A stretch of DNA of 32,237 bases from NCBI RefSeq assembly GCF_007115095.1, contig NZ_SULH01000017.1, positions 1 through 32,237 of the forward strand. The letters run 5' to 3'. Position 1 is the first letter of the stretch; each line of letters begins with the position of its first letter. The stretch is from Levilactobacillus enshiensis. GTDB lineage: Bacteria > Bacillota > Bacilli > Lactobacillales > Lactobacillaceae. Of this stretch, positions 20,591 to 30,122 are shown piece by piece. The notes under the pieces were generated by a model that saw only the letters and a list, made by a program, of their open reading frames with translations, was not told the origin of the DNA and made no database searches. Position numbers and translations under genes: made by a program.

Positions 20591-21218
20591 ATCAGCCAGG
20601 CTAGATTGGGATTACCAACCGCCCAAAATCAATGGTGGCAAAGAAACCATTGATGACATGAGCTTGGTGGTGGGTATGTATGGTAATTACGAAGTTACCA
20701 AAACGGGTAATCTCGTTGGCATTTTGGAAGTTAGTGGGATCAACCTTGATCTACTTAATGAAACCGAACAGCAAGACGTCTTTGAGGACTATGGCGCCTT
20801 TCTCATGAGTACGTTAGGCGAAGGGGTTGATGACACCTTACAGTTCTTAGAGCCGACAATTCCCGTCAATATGACAGCTTATCTCAATGGTCTCAAACGG
20901 CGGTATCTCGCTTTACAAAAAGATCACCCCGAGCAACAGTTCAAAATCCAGCTCATAGCCAGTTATTTGGATCACTTTACTAAAGTCCAAGAATCCAAAA
21001 ACATGACAACTAAGCAACATCTGCTAATCGTTAAGGTGCCAATTAAAGACAAAAGTGTTAAGAGCTTAAACCTAGCGGTCACTCATTTAGACGAAAAGAT
21101 CGAACAGGTTAAACGAGACATTGAAAATGCGTTAACGGATTTTGATGTGACGGCCAAAGTGTTGACTAGTCAAGAAGTCCAGGAGATCTTAAAGAACTTA
21201 ATCAATTTCAATGGATAG
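20559..21218 (+). CDS. trsD: TrsD-like conjugation protein (VirB4 N-terminal-like)
   Basis: 219 aa, soluble. It resembles the N-terminal, non-ATPase domain of VirB4/TraC (GNYEVTKTGNLVGILEVSG and LIVKVPIKDKSVKSLNL), with a helical middle. It has no P-loop. It starts inside the previous gene and ends 11 bases before virB4, so coupling is likely. In trs-type operons a separate TrsD precedes TrsE; it probably forms the membrane-proximal platform of the ATPase. Confidence 0.65.
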   Translation: MRLKKNKTANKSARLDWDYQPPKINGGKETIDDMSLVVGMYGNYEVTKTGNLVGILEVSGINLDLLNETEQQDVFEDYGAFLMSTLGEGVDDTLQFLEPTIPVNMTAYLNGLKRRYLALQKDHPEQQFKIQLIASYLDHFTKVQESKNMTTKQHLLIVKVPIKDKSVKSLNLAVTHLDEKIEQVKRDIENALTDFDVTAKVLTSQEVQEILKNLINFNG

Positions 21219-21229
21219 GGGGAAACAAA

Positions 21230-23248
21230 ATGAATTTTGGTGATAAAGTCATTGACTTATTCATGCCAACTAAAAAAGAGCATAACCAAGGCAACAGCGA
21301 CCAAACGGGTAGTAAGCCCAAACCGGAGGTTGAGGATTTTACCGAGCTGATTGATCGCGATAGCTTGCATTCACTATTCCCGTTTAGCTGGGAACAGTAC
21401 CCCACCTACGTCCAGTCGGGCGAGAATTTTATTCGGGTGTTAGCGATTGCCGACTATCCTAAGCGGGTGTATGGCAACTGGTTATCGGAGTTAAAGCGCA
21501 AAAAAGGCGTTATCGATATTGTGCAATATATCGACAGCGCCAGTAACAATTCAATGATTACCTATTACAAGAAGACGATTCAAAATAAGGAAGCGCAGAA
21601 GTTAAATACGTTCGACCCGTATAAAAAGAAAATTCTGCAAAACTATATTGATTCAGCCAACATGCAACTAGATAAATACCTAGATAATTCTACCACATTT
21701 GTCTACCAACACATGCTAGTTTATTTACGGGCAAATAGTTTAGCAGAACTAGACGACTTAACCGAAAACGTTAAGAATACGTTGATTAAGTTGCAAATGA
21801 AACCTTTAGTACCAGTTAAAGCAACTTTCCAAGCTTTTTGGTCAACAATGCCGATTAATGAAAACTTAATGAGTGATTATACGTATAAGGAAAGCAATAC
21901 CGAGGTTGCTAGCTCAATGTTTCCATTTGACGACGCAGAAATTCTAGACCTGAAACCAAGAAGTGATATTGAGGGTGTCAACAAGGACACAAATAGTTTA
22001 ATTGCAGTTGATATGTTGGATCGTAACAAGACCTTGAACCAGAATATGGTTGTTATTGGTACTTCCGGTGTGGGTAAAACAACCTACATGATCCAGAAGA
22101 TTTTAAGATATGCCATTCAAGACTATCAAATTTATATCATTGATCCAGAAAATGAATATACCAAAATTGTCGAATCCCTAGGTGGGGCAGTCCTGCACCT
22201 AACTTCTAATGCTAAGTACAAAATTAATCCAATGCAAATCTTTTCCGAGGAAATTTTGAGTGCTGATGAAGCCGTGACAAATCTTGATGAATTGGTAAAA
22301 GATAAAATTCAACGTCTGAAAGGTTTCTTTGAAGTCCTTAAAACCAGGATTACCCAAGTTGAGCTGGCAATCCTTGATGATGTCGTTAAACAAGCTTACG
22401 TCAACAGTGGCGTTTTGAAATATAGCCGCTTAAAAGAGATTAAAGACGATCAGTGGCCGACCTTATCCAATGTTTATGACGAGTTGGAAAAACTGGCAGA
22501 TAAGGACGCCGACAAATTCAATCGGGTTAAAGACTTCTACTACATCTTAGGTAGTTATACCCATGGTTCTAACAGCCTATTTGACGGCCACACCAACGTC
22601 AACCTAAAGGGAAAGATCATTTCTTTTGATCTAAAACCCCTACAAAGTGAACAGGAAGTCCAATCAGCGGCTTATCTGAATACCTTCCAGTATTTGTGGG
22701 ACGAAATCACCAAAGATCGGCATAGCCGCAAAAAGTTATTTGTTGATGAATTTCACTTTTTGACCTTGCACAAAGCGGCCGCCACCTTTTTCCACCAAGC
22801 ATACAAGCGGTTTAGAAAGTACAATGCCGGAGCGATTGCCGGAACACAGCAAATTCAAGATGTGATCGAAGGCACGACAGATACCGGGCAGAACATTGGG
22901 GAAGCAATTATTGGGAACTCCTATACCAAAGTATTCTTTGGTCTTGACGGTAAAGGCGTTGATGATGTGATTACCAAATTGCGTATGACGTTCTCGGATA
23001 AAGAAAAGAAGCTACTAGAACGCCGTAGGCAAGGTGAAGCCCTGATGATTTATGGTAGCCAACGTGCCTTTATGAAAGTCGAGTTGACCGAAGAAGAATT
23101 GCGGTTAATTGATCCCGAAGCTTACCAAGAAAAATACAACCGTGAGACAGCCGAACAACCGGATTATCAAAAGCGCGTGGTCTTAACACCTAGTGAGATT
23201 GACGCCTTAACCACTACCGAAGAGGAAGGAGGGACTTTAAATGAGTAA
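21230..23248 (+). CDS. trsE: VirB4-type conjugation ATPase (TrsE)
   Basis: 672 aa. The N-terminal third is the VirB4 platform. Walker A GTSGVGKTT lies at about 277-285, Walker B LFVDEFHFL around 503-511 (E507 catalytic), and GAIAGTQQIQDV and RRRQGEALMIYG complete the VirB4 core. It powers substrate and pilus-subunit movement through the channel at the cytoplasmic membrane. It overlaps trsF by 8 bases. The 5' and 3' parts have richer GC than the middle (about 21700-22450), suggesting mosaic ancestry. Confidence 0.92.
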   Translation: MNFGDKVIDLFMPTKKEHNQGNSDQTGSKPKPEVEDFTELIDRDSLHSLFPFSWEQYPTYVQSGENFIRVLAIADYPKRVYGNWLSELKRKKGVIDIVQYIDSASNNSMITYYKKTIQNKEAQKLNTFDPYKKKILQNYIDSANMQLDKYLDNSTTFVYQHMLVYLRANSLAELDDLTENVKNTLIKLQMKPLVPVKATFQAFWSTMPINENLMSDYTYKESNTEVASSMFPFDDAEILDLKPRSDIEGVNKDTNSLIAVDMLDRNKTLNQNMVVIGTSGVGKTTYMIQKILRYAIQDYQIYIIDPENEYTKIVESLGGAVLHLTSNAKYKINPMQIFSEEILSADEAVTNLDELVKDKIQRLKGFFEVLKTRITQVELAILDDVVKQAYVNSGVLKYSRLKEIKDDQWPTLSNVYDELEKLADKDADKFNRVKDFYYILGSYTHGSNSLFDGHTNVNLKGKIISFDLKPLQSEQEVQSAAYLNTFQYLWDEITKDRHSRKKLFVDEFHFLTLHKAAATFFHQAYKRFRKYNAGAIAGTQQIQDVIEGTTDTGQNIGEAIIGNSYTKVFFGLDGKGVDDVITKLRMTFSDKEKKLLERRRQGEALMIYGSQRAFMKVELTEEELRLIDPEAYQEKYNRETAEQPDYQKRVVLTPSEIDALTTTEEEGGTLNE

Positions 23249-24659
23249 ATCAAATCAGTTATTAAATATCGAAGTTGGGACTTTCAAACGACTGGGGAAC
23301 AAGTTAATTCTCGAACTCAATCACAATCAGTTTCGATATGACCAGTTGAGTGAGCTAAACGAATTAAAGCAAGCTGATTCCAATTTCTTACAGTTGGTTA
23401 ACGTGGTTGAGCAAGATCAGAAGGTCGTTTTAACTTATACCTTGCCAGATAAGGTCAGATCATTAAAGGAATTACCGCAGGAAAATAAGGCGATCCGGGC
23501 AGCCATTGCCAAGAAAATTATGGCGCAAAAGGTGGTTGCTGATAGCCAGTATCACATTGCGTTGAACCCAGCTAACCTCTGGTATTACCCCATGCAACAT
23601 GTTTGGTACGCCTATCGGGCAAATGAACTCATGCCCTATGATGACAAGCACAGCAATTTAGCTAAATACAAAGCGCTGATTCTATTTTGTTTGACGGGGA
23701 CGCCCTATGAACGGCTACTAAGCAATCCTAAAGAAGCCCTAGCTAAACACCCGGACGACTATTTACAACAAGTAGCTAAAGCTACGTCGTTAAATGAGTT
23801 AACGGAAGTGGTTAACAGCATTGAGGACTTTGTGAGCTATCACGAATGGCAGGAAGTTGAAACGGCCCAGCAGAAAACCAAACAACGTTTATGGTTGAGT
23901 ATGGCCGGGGTGGCGATTGTGGCCGTTTTGGCCGTCGGCTTAGTCCATAAAAGTGACGAACGAAAGTATCAATCTCTAGCCGACCAAAGTCAAACCCAAG
24001 TTACTCGGTTAAAATACAGTAACCAAATTCAAATGGCCTTAAACAATCATCAATGGTCAAAAGCCAAGAAAGCTATGCAAAAAGCCAATTATAGTGAGAC
24101 CCGTCAGGCTCAAACATTCTTGAAACACAAACAATACCAGCAAGCCTTGAATGTTGAACCAAGTCAGTTGAACAAAATTATAAACACTGCTTACGACAAC
24201 AAAGATAGCAGTCAAGTGGCCGATTGGCAGTTACCAACTAAGGCGACGAGTAAGCAAAAAGATCAATTGAAACTCGAAAAAGCGATTGTTAATTATGATA
24301 CCAATACGCTTAATAACCAATTATCCTTTACGACGAACGCTGATGTTTTATTGAGAATGGGACAAGCTTTCCTCGCCCATAATGATACGCAAGACGCCCA
24401 GACCGTCCAAACCAAATTAGCCGGTGTGAATAGTCCTAAAGCTAAGTATTTGAAAGCCCTGTTAAGTCTCAATGCCGCTAAGAACGAAGTTAGTGACGCC
24501 CAAAAGAAGTTAGATGACGCCAACAAGATTGATGGCAGTAAAGATAAGGACAAAGACAAGAAGGTGGATTCGGCTAAGTCGGACTTAAAGAACGCGCAGA
24601 GTGACCAATCAGCAGCGCAAGATAAAGTTGATAAGGCAAAGCAAAAAGTAGGTGCTTAA
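23241..24659 (+). CDS. trsF: TrsF, EssB/YukC-like membrane protein
   Basis: 472 aa. Residues 1-215 resemble the EssB/YukC cytoplasmic pseudokinase fold (YHIALNPANLWYYPMQHVWY and a FCLTGTPYERLL helix). A single membrane span lies at about 218-236 (LSMAGVAIVAVLAVGLV). The outside part contains TPR-like helices and ends in a low-complexity coiled coil with DKDKDKK. EssB is a core part of type VII secretion, and relatives occur in Gram-positive conjugation systems. It probably scaffolds the channel. Confidence 0.75.
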   Translation: MSKSNQLLNIEVGTFKRLGNKLILELNHNQFRYDQLSELNELKQADSNFLQLVNVVEQDQKVVLTYTLPDKVRSLKELPQENKAIRAAIAKKIMAQKVVADSQYHIALNPANLWYYPMQHVWYAYRANELMPYDDKHSNLAKYKALILFCLTGTPYERLLSNPKEALAKHPDDYLQQVAKATSLNELTEVVNSIEDFVSYHEWQEVETAQQKTKQRLWLSMAGVAIVAVLAVGLVHKSDERKYQSLADQSQTQVTRLKYSNQIQMALNNHQWSKAKKAMQKANYSETRQAQTFLKHKQYQQALNVEPSQLNKIINTAYDNKDSSQVADWQLPTKATSKQKDQLKLEKAIVNYDTNTLNNQLSFTTNADVLLRMGQAFLAHNDTQDAQTVQTKLAGVNSPKAKYLKALLSLNAAKNEVSDAQKKLDDANKIDGSKDKDKDKKVDSAKSDLKNAQSDQSAAQDKVDKAKQKVGA

Positions 24660-24660
24660 C

Positions 24661-25815
24661 ATGGGACTAGCCTATGAATTTCAAAAGAAAAAAGTCAAAT
24701 TCATATTATATGGTATCGTAGGCTTTTTCATAGCAATTATATTGATAATTGCAGGATTAACAGGAGATTTAGAAGAAAATTGTGGAGATGATACCACATC
24801 AAGCCAAGTTACCAATTTAGACAATAAAGGTATGGAAGAAAATGCCAAAAATATCTATGCGCACTGGAAACAGAAGTATGGCGCCACCCCACAAGCGGCG
24901 GCTGGTATCTTGGGGGTCTTACAACTGGAAAGCCGCCTTGATCCCAATTCGGTTAATTCAAGTTCCGGTGCCACGGGCTTAGCCCAGTGGTTAGGTGGTC
25001 GAAAAGATAAGCTGGAAGATTTAGCTCATAAAGAAAATAAACCAGCGACTAATCTCGGGGTACAGTTGGATTATCTCGACCAAGAATTGAACAGTAGTTA
25101 CTATGCGTCAAACAAGCAGATCTTTAAATATACGGACGTGCACAAAGCGACGAAAGCCTGGCTAATGGATTATGAGGGTATGAGTAAGAACCCGGAACAA
25201 TGGTATCTAAGCCAAAGATACGGATATGCCGATCACTGGTATTCCGTGTTGGGTGCGAGTGATCCAGTGGCCGGAAACACCTTAGACAATGCGAGTTCCG
25301 GAGATCTGACCGAACTAGGTTGTGATAGTGACCCAAGCTATTCCGGCGGTAGTATCGTCAAAAATGCGGAAAGTATGAAAGGCGATTTCTACTATGTTCA
25401 AACCCACCCTAGCCCTGATTTAGGTAGCGATTTAAAGAACCCTAACAAAACCGGTGGAACCGATTGTTCAGGCTTTGTCTGGTTAGCCCTGAATAAGGCT
25501 GGTTACAATGTACCGGCCAATATGGGCTGGTTTACCGGCACGATGGCTAGTGACGCCAAAGGCAGCCATCAATACTTGAAACAAATCAGTGAAAATGACG
25601 CGAAAGCCGGCGATATTGTGATTGTTAATCAAGGCGCGGGAGCCGGCAACAACGGCCATACTGCTATTCTGTTAGGAAAATGGCAAGGTAAAGCCACCAA
25701 GATCATTGAGCAAGGTGGTGTAGGCGACAAGGTTAACGAAAGCACATTTGGCACCGCGTTTTATAGCTTATTGAACGGTAGTGATGTGACGTTAGCCCGG
25801 CCAATCAAGAAGTAA
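24661..25815 (+). CDS. trsG: TrsG, two-domain cell-wall hydrolase
   Basis: 384 aa from the ATG at 24661, one base after the trsF stop with AGGTG upstream. An N-terminal membrane anchor (residues 14-36) is followed by a phage-tail-lysozyme-like domain (AAGILGVLQLESRLDPN, with E as likely acid, and GLAQWLGGR). The C-terminal NlpC/P60-type amidase domain has DCSGFVW (catalytic Cys) and NNGHTAIL (His). It locally opens peptidoglycan for the transfer channel, as TraG/TrsG does in pSK41/pGO1. Confidence 0.88.
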   Translation: MGLAYEFQKKKVKFILYGIVGFFIAIILIIAGLTGDLEENCGDDTTSSQVTNLDNKGMEENAKNIYAHWKQKYGATPQAAAGILGVLQLESRLDPNSVNSSSGATGLAQWLGGRKDKLEDLAHKENKPATNLGVQLDYLDQELNSSYYASNKQIFKYTDVHKATKAWLMDYEGMSKNPEQWYLSQRYGYADHWYSVLGASDPVAGNTLDNASSGDLTELGCDSDPSYSGGSIVKNAESMKGDFYYVQTHPSPDLGSDLKNPNKTGGTDCSGFVWLALNKAGYNVPANMGWFTGTMASDAKGSHQYLKQISENDAKAGDIVIVNQGAGAGNNGHTAILLGKWQGKATKIIEQGGVGDKVNESTFGTAFYSLLNGSDVTLARPIKK

Positions 25816-25829
25816 GGAGGGATAAACAA

Positions 25830-26447
25830 ATGAAGCGTAGCGTGGTTTTAAGTGTGGTGATTGGTAGCTTGATCTTAGTTATGTCATTAGGGGCGAATGC
25901 CTATCAGCATAGCCAAATTAAGCAGGCACAACAACAGATTAGTCGCTTACAACAACAAAAGCGTCAAGTCAGCCGGCAATTGACTAAAACCAACCAACAA
26001 AAGCAGTTATTGAGCACCCAAATTGACAGTTATAAGACCTACCAAAATAATAAGGACAAAAGTCAGGCTGAACTTAGCTTTAATACGGTGGTCACCAAGT
26101 TCTTTAAGGTCATGAATAACTTCAAGCCCAAGACCTACGGTCAGCGTAAAGATGGCGTTAAAGACTTGATTTCCGACAAATTGTATCAGCAATACTTTTC
26201 AAATAAAGGCACGTATGGTGATAGCAATAGTGTTTCAGCTAAGTTAAATCAACTGAACCTGTATACGCAAAGTAAGCAGGGGCAAAATATGAAAGGCTTG
26301 GCCGTTGTCAGTTACGAAAGTAAGAGTGGCGACAACGACTGGCAAAAGGCAACGGTGCTTTATCAAGTGACTTTCGATACCACCACGAATCGAATCACTA
26401 ATGTACAAAATCTTGGAAACAGTTTTAAAGCAAGTGACCTTGATTAA
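25830..26447 (+). CDS. Membrane-anchored conjugation protein, coiled coil plus globular domain
   Basis: 205 aa with AAGGAGGG ahead of the ATG. An N-terminal span (VVLSVVIGSLILVMSLGANA) leads into a Q-rich coiled coil (about 28-65) and an extracellular domain ending DTTTNRITNVQNLG. The globular part has the alternating helix/strand look of VirB8/NTF2-like domains, but this was not confirmed. It sits between the wall hydrolase and the thioredoxin-like gene, so an extracytoplasmic channel role is likely. Confidence 0.6.
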   Translation: MKRSVVLSVVIGSLILVMSLGANAYQHSQIKQAQQQISRLQQQKRQVSRQLTKTNQQKQLLSTQIDSYKTYQNNKDKSQAELSFNTVVTKFFKVMNNFKPKTYGQRKDGVKDLISDKLYQQYFSNKGTYGDSNSVSAKLNQLNLYTQSKQGQNMKGLAVVSYESKSGDNDWQKATVLYQVTFDTTTNRITNVQNLGNSFKASDLD

Positions 26448-26802
26448 AAAAGTAAGCAAAGTCCTAGCGGTGATCGTGGTGGTTTTAGCCGTTAGCGGGT
26501 TTGCTGGTCATCAATACGTCAATCACGTGGAAAAACAGCGGCCAGTTGTGACGCTGGCTAAGCACCCTGAAAAAGTGTTGTTCTTCTATCGCGATGATTG
26601 CCCGGATTGTCAGTCTATTTTCCATCAAATTTATTGGCACAACGCAATCAGTCACAACATCGTCTTGATTAACATGAATCAACCGCAGAATCGGCATTAC
26701 ATTCAAAAATATCAATTAACGTCAGTACCAACCTTGATCCATGGTGAGCAACGGTACACCGGCACCAACCAACAAAGAATTAAACAGATAGTGGGTGATT
26801 AG
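26401..26802 (+). CDS. Membrane-anchored thioredoxin-like protein
   Basis: 133 aa. A membrane anchor (residues about 21-37) precedes a thioredoxin fold with the redox motif CPDC (YRDDCPDCQS) and a cis-proline site SVPTL. It likely forms or reshuffles disulphides in exported transfer proteins, or supports their folding. The ATG at 26401 overlaps the previous gene by 47 bases and has no clear ribosome site; GTG at 26434 or TTG at 26440 are alternative starts that would keep the anchor. Confidence 0.75.
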   Translation: MYKILETVLKQVTLIKKVSKVLAVIVVVLAVSGFAGHQYVNHVEKQRPVVTLAKHPEKVLFFYRDDCPDCQSIFHQIYWHNAISHNIVLINMNQPQNRHYIQKYQLTSVPTLIHGEQRYTGTNQQRIKQIVGD

Positions 26803-27273
26803 ATGAAAGACAAATTATTAAACAGCGTTAAAGCCAGTTGGCCGTACCTACTAACGCTAATCATTGGCTTGTATTTAGCGGAGATTTTAGCTGGCTCTGT
26901 CATGGCCTTGTCCCGCTATAAGTTGGCATTTGCAGATCATATGCCAACCGTATTAAAACAATTAGCCTTACACCCTTGGCACTATTACAACTTGTATTTG
27001 GGCCAAAAGAACCCAGTACTAATTATTGTCAGTGTCGCCGTGGTCCTATACACCATCTATTTTGCTTTGAAGCGCAATAGCAAACATAAAGCGTGGGAAA
27101 CTGCGGACACTGAAACCCACGGGAGCGCGACCTGGGGTAATCTAAAAGAATTGAGTGACCATTACTTTAGTATCAATGCCAAAGACCTCACCACAGCATT
27201 TAACAAGAGTACCAAGGCCGAAATTCTCAAATCATTGGTGGATCGAGAAAAGTCAGCGAAGGGGGCAGATTAA
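26803..27273 (+). CDS. trsJ: TrsJ, membrane half of a split VirD4 coupling protein
   Basis: 156 aa, starting directly after the previous stop. Two membrane spans (about residues 13-35 and 69-87) are followed by ETHGSATWG, the motif that in one-piece VirD4/TraG proteins links the membrane part to the ATPase domain. The next gene begins with the ATPase core only, so the coupling protein is encoded as two polypeptides, as in pSK41/pGO1 traJ-traK type operons. Confidence 0.7.
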   Translation: MKDKLLNSVKASWPYLLTLIIGLYLAEILAGSVMALSRYKLAFADHMPTVLKQLALHPWHYYNLYLGQKNPVLIIVSVAVVLYTIYFALKRNSKHKAWETADTETHGSATWGNLKELSDHYFSINAKDLTTAFNKSTKAEILKSLVDREKSAKGAD

Positions 27274-27274
27274 C

Positions 27275-28804
27275 ATGAATGGCACCATTTTAGGGATCGT
27301 GGATAAACAGATTGTTTACCAGAATAATAGTACCAAACCCAACCGGAACATTTTTGTGGTCGGGGGCCCGGGGTCATATAAGACCCAGTCAGTCGTCATT
27401 ACCAACCTGTTTAACGAAACGGAGAACAGCATTGTGGTAACTGACCCGAAAGGTGAATTATACGAAAAGACGGCCGGTATCAAACTAGCCCAGGGTTATC
27501 AAGTGCATGTCGTCAACTTCGCGAACATGGCGCACAGTGATCGCTACAACCCTTTTGATTATATTCAGCGCGATATTCAAGCCGAAACCGTTGCGACTAA
27601 GATCGTGCAAAGCGAAAATGCCGAAGGTAAGAAAGACGTGTGGTTCAGTACCCAACGTCAGTTGCTGAAAGCCTTAATCTTATTTGTAATGAACCACAGA
27701 GAGCCAAAAGAACGCAACTTAGCAGGAGTTACCAACATTTTACAAAAGTTTGATGTTGAACCAGACAAAGATGAAACTGATAGCCCCCTAGATTCACTTT
27801 TCTTAGACTTAACCATGACTGATCCAGCTAGACGAGCTTATGAACTAGGTTTCAAAAAAGCCAAAGGAGAGATGAAAGCCAGTATCATTGAAAGCTTGTT
27901 AGCAACCGTCAGCAAGTTTGTTGACGCCGAAGTTGCCGACTTTACAGGATTTTCAGATTTCGATTTAAAAGAGATTGGCAACGACAAAGTTGTGCTATAT
28001 GTGATTATTCCGGTGATGGATAACACTTATGAAAGCTTCATCAATCTGTTTTTCTCACAATTATTTGATGAATTATATAAATTAGCGGCTGATAATCACG
28101 CTAAATTGCCCCACCAAGTCGATTTTATCCTTGATGAATTTGTCAATTTAGGTAAGTTTCCCAAGTACGAAGAATTTCTAGCAACGTGCCGGGGGTACGG
28201 TATTGGCGTGACGACCATTTGTCAGACCTTAACCCAGCTACAAGCCTTGTATGGCAAGGATAAAGCCGAGAGTATCTTAGGTAATCATGCGGTTAAAATT
28301 TGCTTAAATGCCGCTAATGATGTGACCGCTAAATACTTTAGTGATCTGTTAGGTAAATCGACCGTAAAAGTTGAAACCGGTAGTGAGAGTACCAGTCACA
28401 GCAAGGAAGAAAGCCACAGCAAGAGCGATAGTTACAGCTATACGAGCCGTTCGCTCATGACACCCGATGAAATTATGCGTATGCCCGAAGATCAGAGCTT
28501 ATTAATTTTTAGTAATGCGAGACCAGTCAAAGCGACAAAAGCGTTCCAATTTAAACTATTTCCAGGAGCCGATCATTTGGTTAACTTGTCACAGAACGAT
28601 TATCAAGGCCAACCAGAAGCCATTCAAGAAACCAACTTTAAGAATAAAGTAGAAAAATGGAAAGCGGAGTTAGCAAAAGCCAAAGCTACAAGATCAAAGA
28701 ATGATGTAAAACCCGAAGAAGAAGAAGATATGCAAGACGAATTAGACCAGGCAACGAAACAACAAGAAAGCGTTCAAAACGAAAACGAAGATGTGGACTT
28801 TTAG
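27275..28804 (+). CDS. trsK: TrsK, VirD4-type coupling ATPase
   Basis: 509 aa from the ATG at 27275, one base after the trsJ stop; a longer in-frame start at 27155 lies inside trsJ. Walker A GGPGSYKT at 30-37, the VirD4 VVTDPKGELYEKT block at about 54-66, and Walker B FILDEFVNLG near 283-292. A GIGVTTICQTLTQLQ helix follows. The C-terminal 60 residues are acidic (EEEEDMQDELDQ). It lacks membrane spans and must use TrsJ as anchor. It recruits the relaxase-DNA complex to the channel. Confidence 0.92.
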   Translation: MNGTILGIVDKQIVYQNNSTKPNRNIFVVGGPGSYKTQSVVITNLFNETENSIVVTDPKGELYEKTAGIKLAQGYQVHVVNFANMAHSDRYNPFDYIQRDIQAETVATKIVQSENAEGKKDVWFSTQRQLLKALILFVMNHREPKERNLAGVTNILQKFDVEPDKDETDSPLDSLFLDLTMTDPARRAYELGFKKAKGEMKASIIESLLATVSKFVDAEVADFTGFSDFDLKEIGNDKVVLYVIIPVMDNTYESFINLFFSQLFDELYKLAADNHAKLPHQVDFILDEFVNLGKFPKYEEFLATCRGYGIGVTTICQTLTQLQALYGKDKAESILGNHAVKICLNAANDVTAKYFSDLLGKSTVKVETGSESTSHSKEESHSKSDSYSYTSRSLMTPDEIMRMPEDQSLLIFSNARPVKATKAFQFKLFPGADHLVNLSQNDYQGQPEAIQETNFKNKVEKWKAELAKAKATRSKNDVKPEEEEDMQDELDQATKQQESVQNENEDVDF

Positions 28805-28816
28805 GAGGCTATATTG

Positions 28817-29224
28817 ATGAGTAATAAGAAAATCACAATTGCTAGTATTGTTCTATTAGCAGTCCTACTAGGTATTGCTTTTATATTTGGACATAAAACC
28901 ACCGCAGAAAAGTTACAAGCACAAGAATGGACTTTAACAAGCCAAGAAGAAAGCAATACCGTTAATTTTAAAAAAGATAACACCATGATTTTAGGGAAAG
29001 AACCAATGACCGAGAATTTTAAATACTCAATCAAAAAGCAAGGTAATGTTGAATATTTGAAACTTACACACCACGAAGATTTAGGAAGTGACGGTAAATA
29101 TTACTTCAAAATCAAAAAAACAGATAGTGGCTACTCATTGATTTTGGATCAAGGTAAAACTAATCAACCAGCTAAAAATGCAATGTATGGTATGACAGAT
29201 AAAAACAACTTAGTCTCAAAGTAA
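28817..29224 (+). CDS. Small membrane-anchored extracytoplasmic protein
   Basis: 135 aa from the ATG at 28817, with AGGAGG 8 bases ahead. An N-terminal span (TIASIVLLAVLLGIAFIFG) has no lipobox Cys. The outer part is beta-rich with strand-turn patterns (KYSIKKQGNVEYLKLTHHED and YYFKIKKTDSGYSLIL). This looks like the small secreted-domain proteins often found in Gram-positive operons; no family is claimed. It is co-transcribed between trsK and trsL and more AT-rich than trsK. Confidence 0.6.
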   Translation: MSNKKITIASIVLLAVLLGIAFIFGHKTTAEKLQAQEWTLTSQEESNTVNFKKDNTMILGKEPMTENFKYSIKKQGNVEYLKLTHHEDLGSDGKYYFKIKKTDSGYSLILDQGKTNQPAKNAMYGMTDKNNLVSK

Positions 29225-29236
29225 GGAGGAAAGCGT

Positions 29237-30106
29237 ATGTACTCACAAAATTTTGTTGTTGGGTCAATTATTGGAGATAAAATAAACGACTGGTTGAAAG
29301 ATGTATTTAAATCAATCATGAACTTTGCTGTATCAGGTGTAAAAGCAATTTTAGACCAATTAAGTACATCTCTACCAATCATTGATACATGGTACGGTAT
29401 ATTTCTTGCTTTTGCGACATCAATGGTTGTCGTGGTTGTCCTAGCAAGAATTATCATTACACTTATTGGCGAGGCGGACGAAAGTACAGATGTAACGTGG
29501 GCGAACATTATTATAGACGCTGTTAGATCCGCAATTGCAATTCCGGTCATGGTCTTTTTACAAGCATTTTTGCAAACAAGAATCATCTTACCACTTGCAA
29601 AAGGCATGTTTGATATGAGTGGTAAATTTTCCGCAGACGCTGTTTATTCAACATCACAAGTCACGAAAAGCATTAAAATTACAGGATTTATGCAAATACT
29701 ATTTCTAGCCTTTTTTGCAATCGTAACCGTAGCATTTTTCCTTAAAATGTGTATCTACTTTGCAGATATGGCATTTTATAACTTATCAATCCCGATTGTT
29801 GCTATGTCGATTGCCAGTGAAAGTTTTGATTATAGCTCAACCTGGTGGAAAAAATTAGTCTATTACAATGTTTCCATGTTGTCCCAAGTGTTATCACTAA
29901 CCTTATCAATTTGGTGTTTCACACATATTGGCTCAAAATGGAGCTTTGTTGCCTTTATGGGAACTATTGGTTTTGGCTGGTTAGTACTACACACACCACA
30001 TGTAATTCAAGACTTTTGGGCTTCAACAGGGATTACCAAAAGTGCTGGACGGTCAGTTATGCGTGGTATGGGTAATATTGGACGAAACATGCTTAGAGGA
30101 CAGTAA
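29237..30106 (+). CDS. trsL: TrsL, VirB6/TrbL-like polytopic membrane protein
   Basis: 289 aa with an AAGGAGG ribosome site. About five or six membrane spans, including residues 55-77 (GIFLAFATSMVVVVVLARI), 95-113, 150-173, 178-195 and 205-240, and a basic C terminus (RSVMRGMGNIGRNMLRGQ). Length and topology match VirB6/TrbL-type channel proteins. It forms the inner-membrane core of the transfer pore. The gene is distinctly AT-rich compared with trsK and topB. Confidence 0.78.
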   Translation: MYSQNFVVGSIIGDKINDWLKDVFKSIMNFAVSGVKAILDQLSTSLPIIDTWYGIFLAFATSMVVVVVLARIIITLIGEADESTDVTWANIIIDAVRSAIAIPVMVFLQAFLQTRIILPLAKGMFDMSGKFSADAVYSTSQVTKSIKITGFMQILFLAFFAIVTVAFFLKMCIYFADMAFYNLSIPIVAMSIASESFDYSSTWWKKLVYYNVSMLSQVLSLTLSIWCFTHIGSKWSFVAFMGTIGFGWLVLHTPHVIQDFWASTGITKSAGRSVMRGMGNIGRNMLRGQ

Positions 30107-30122
30107 AGGGGGAAACATTAAA

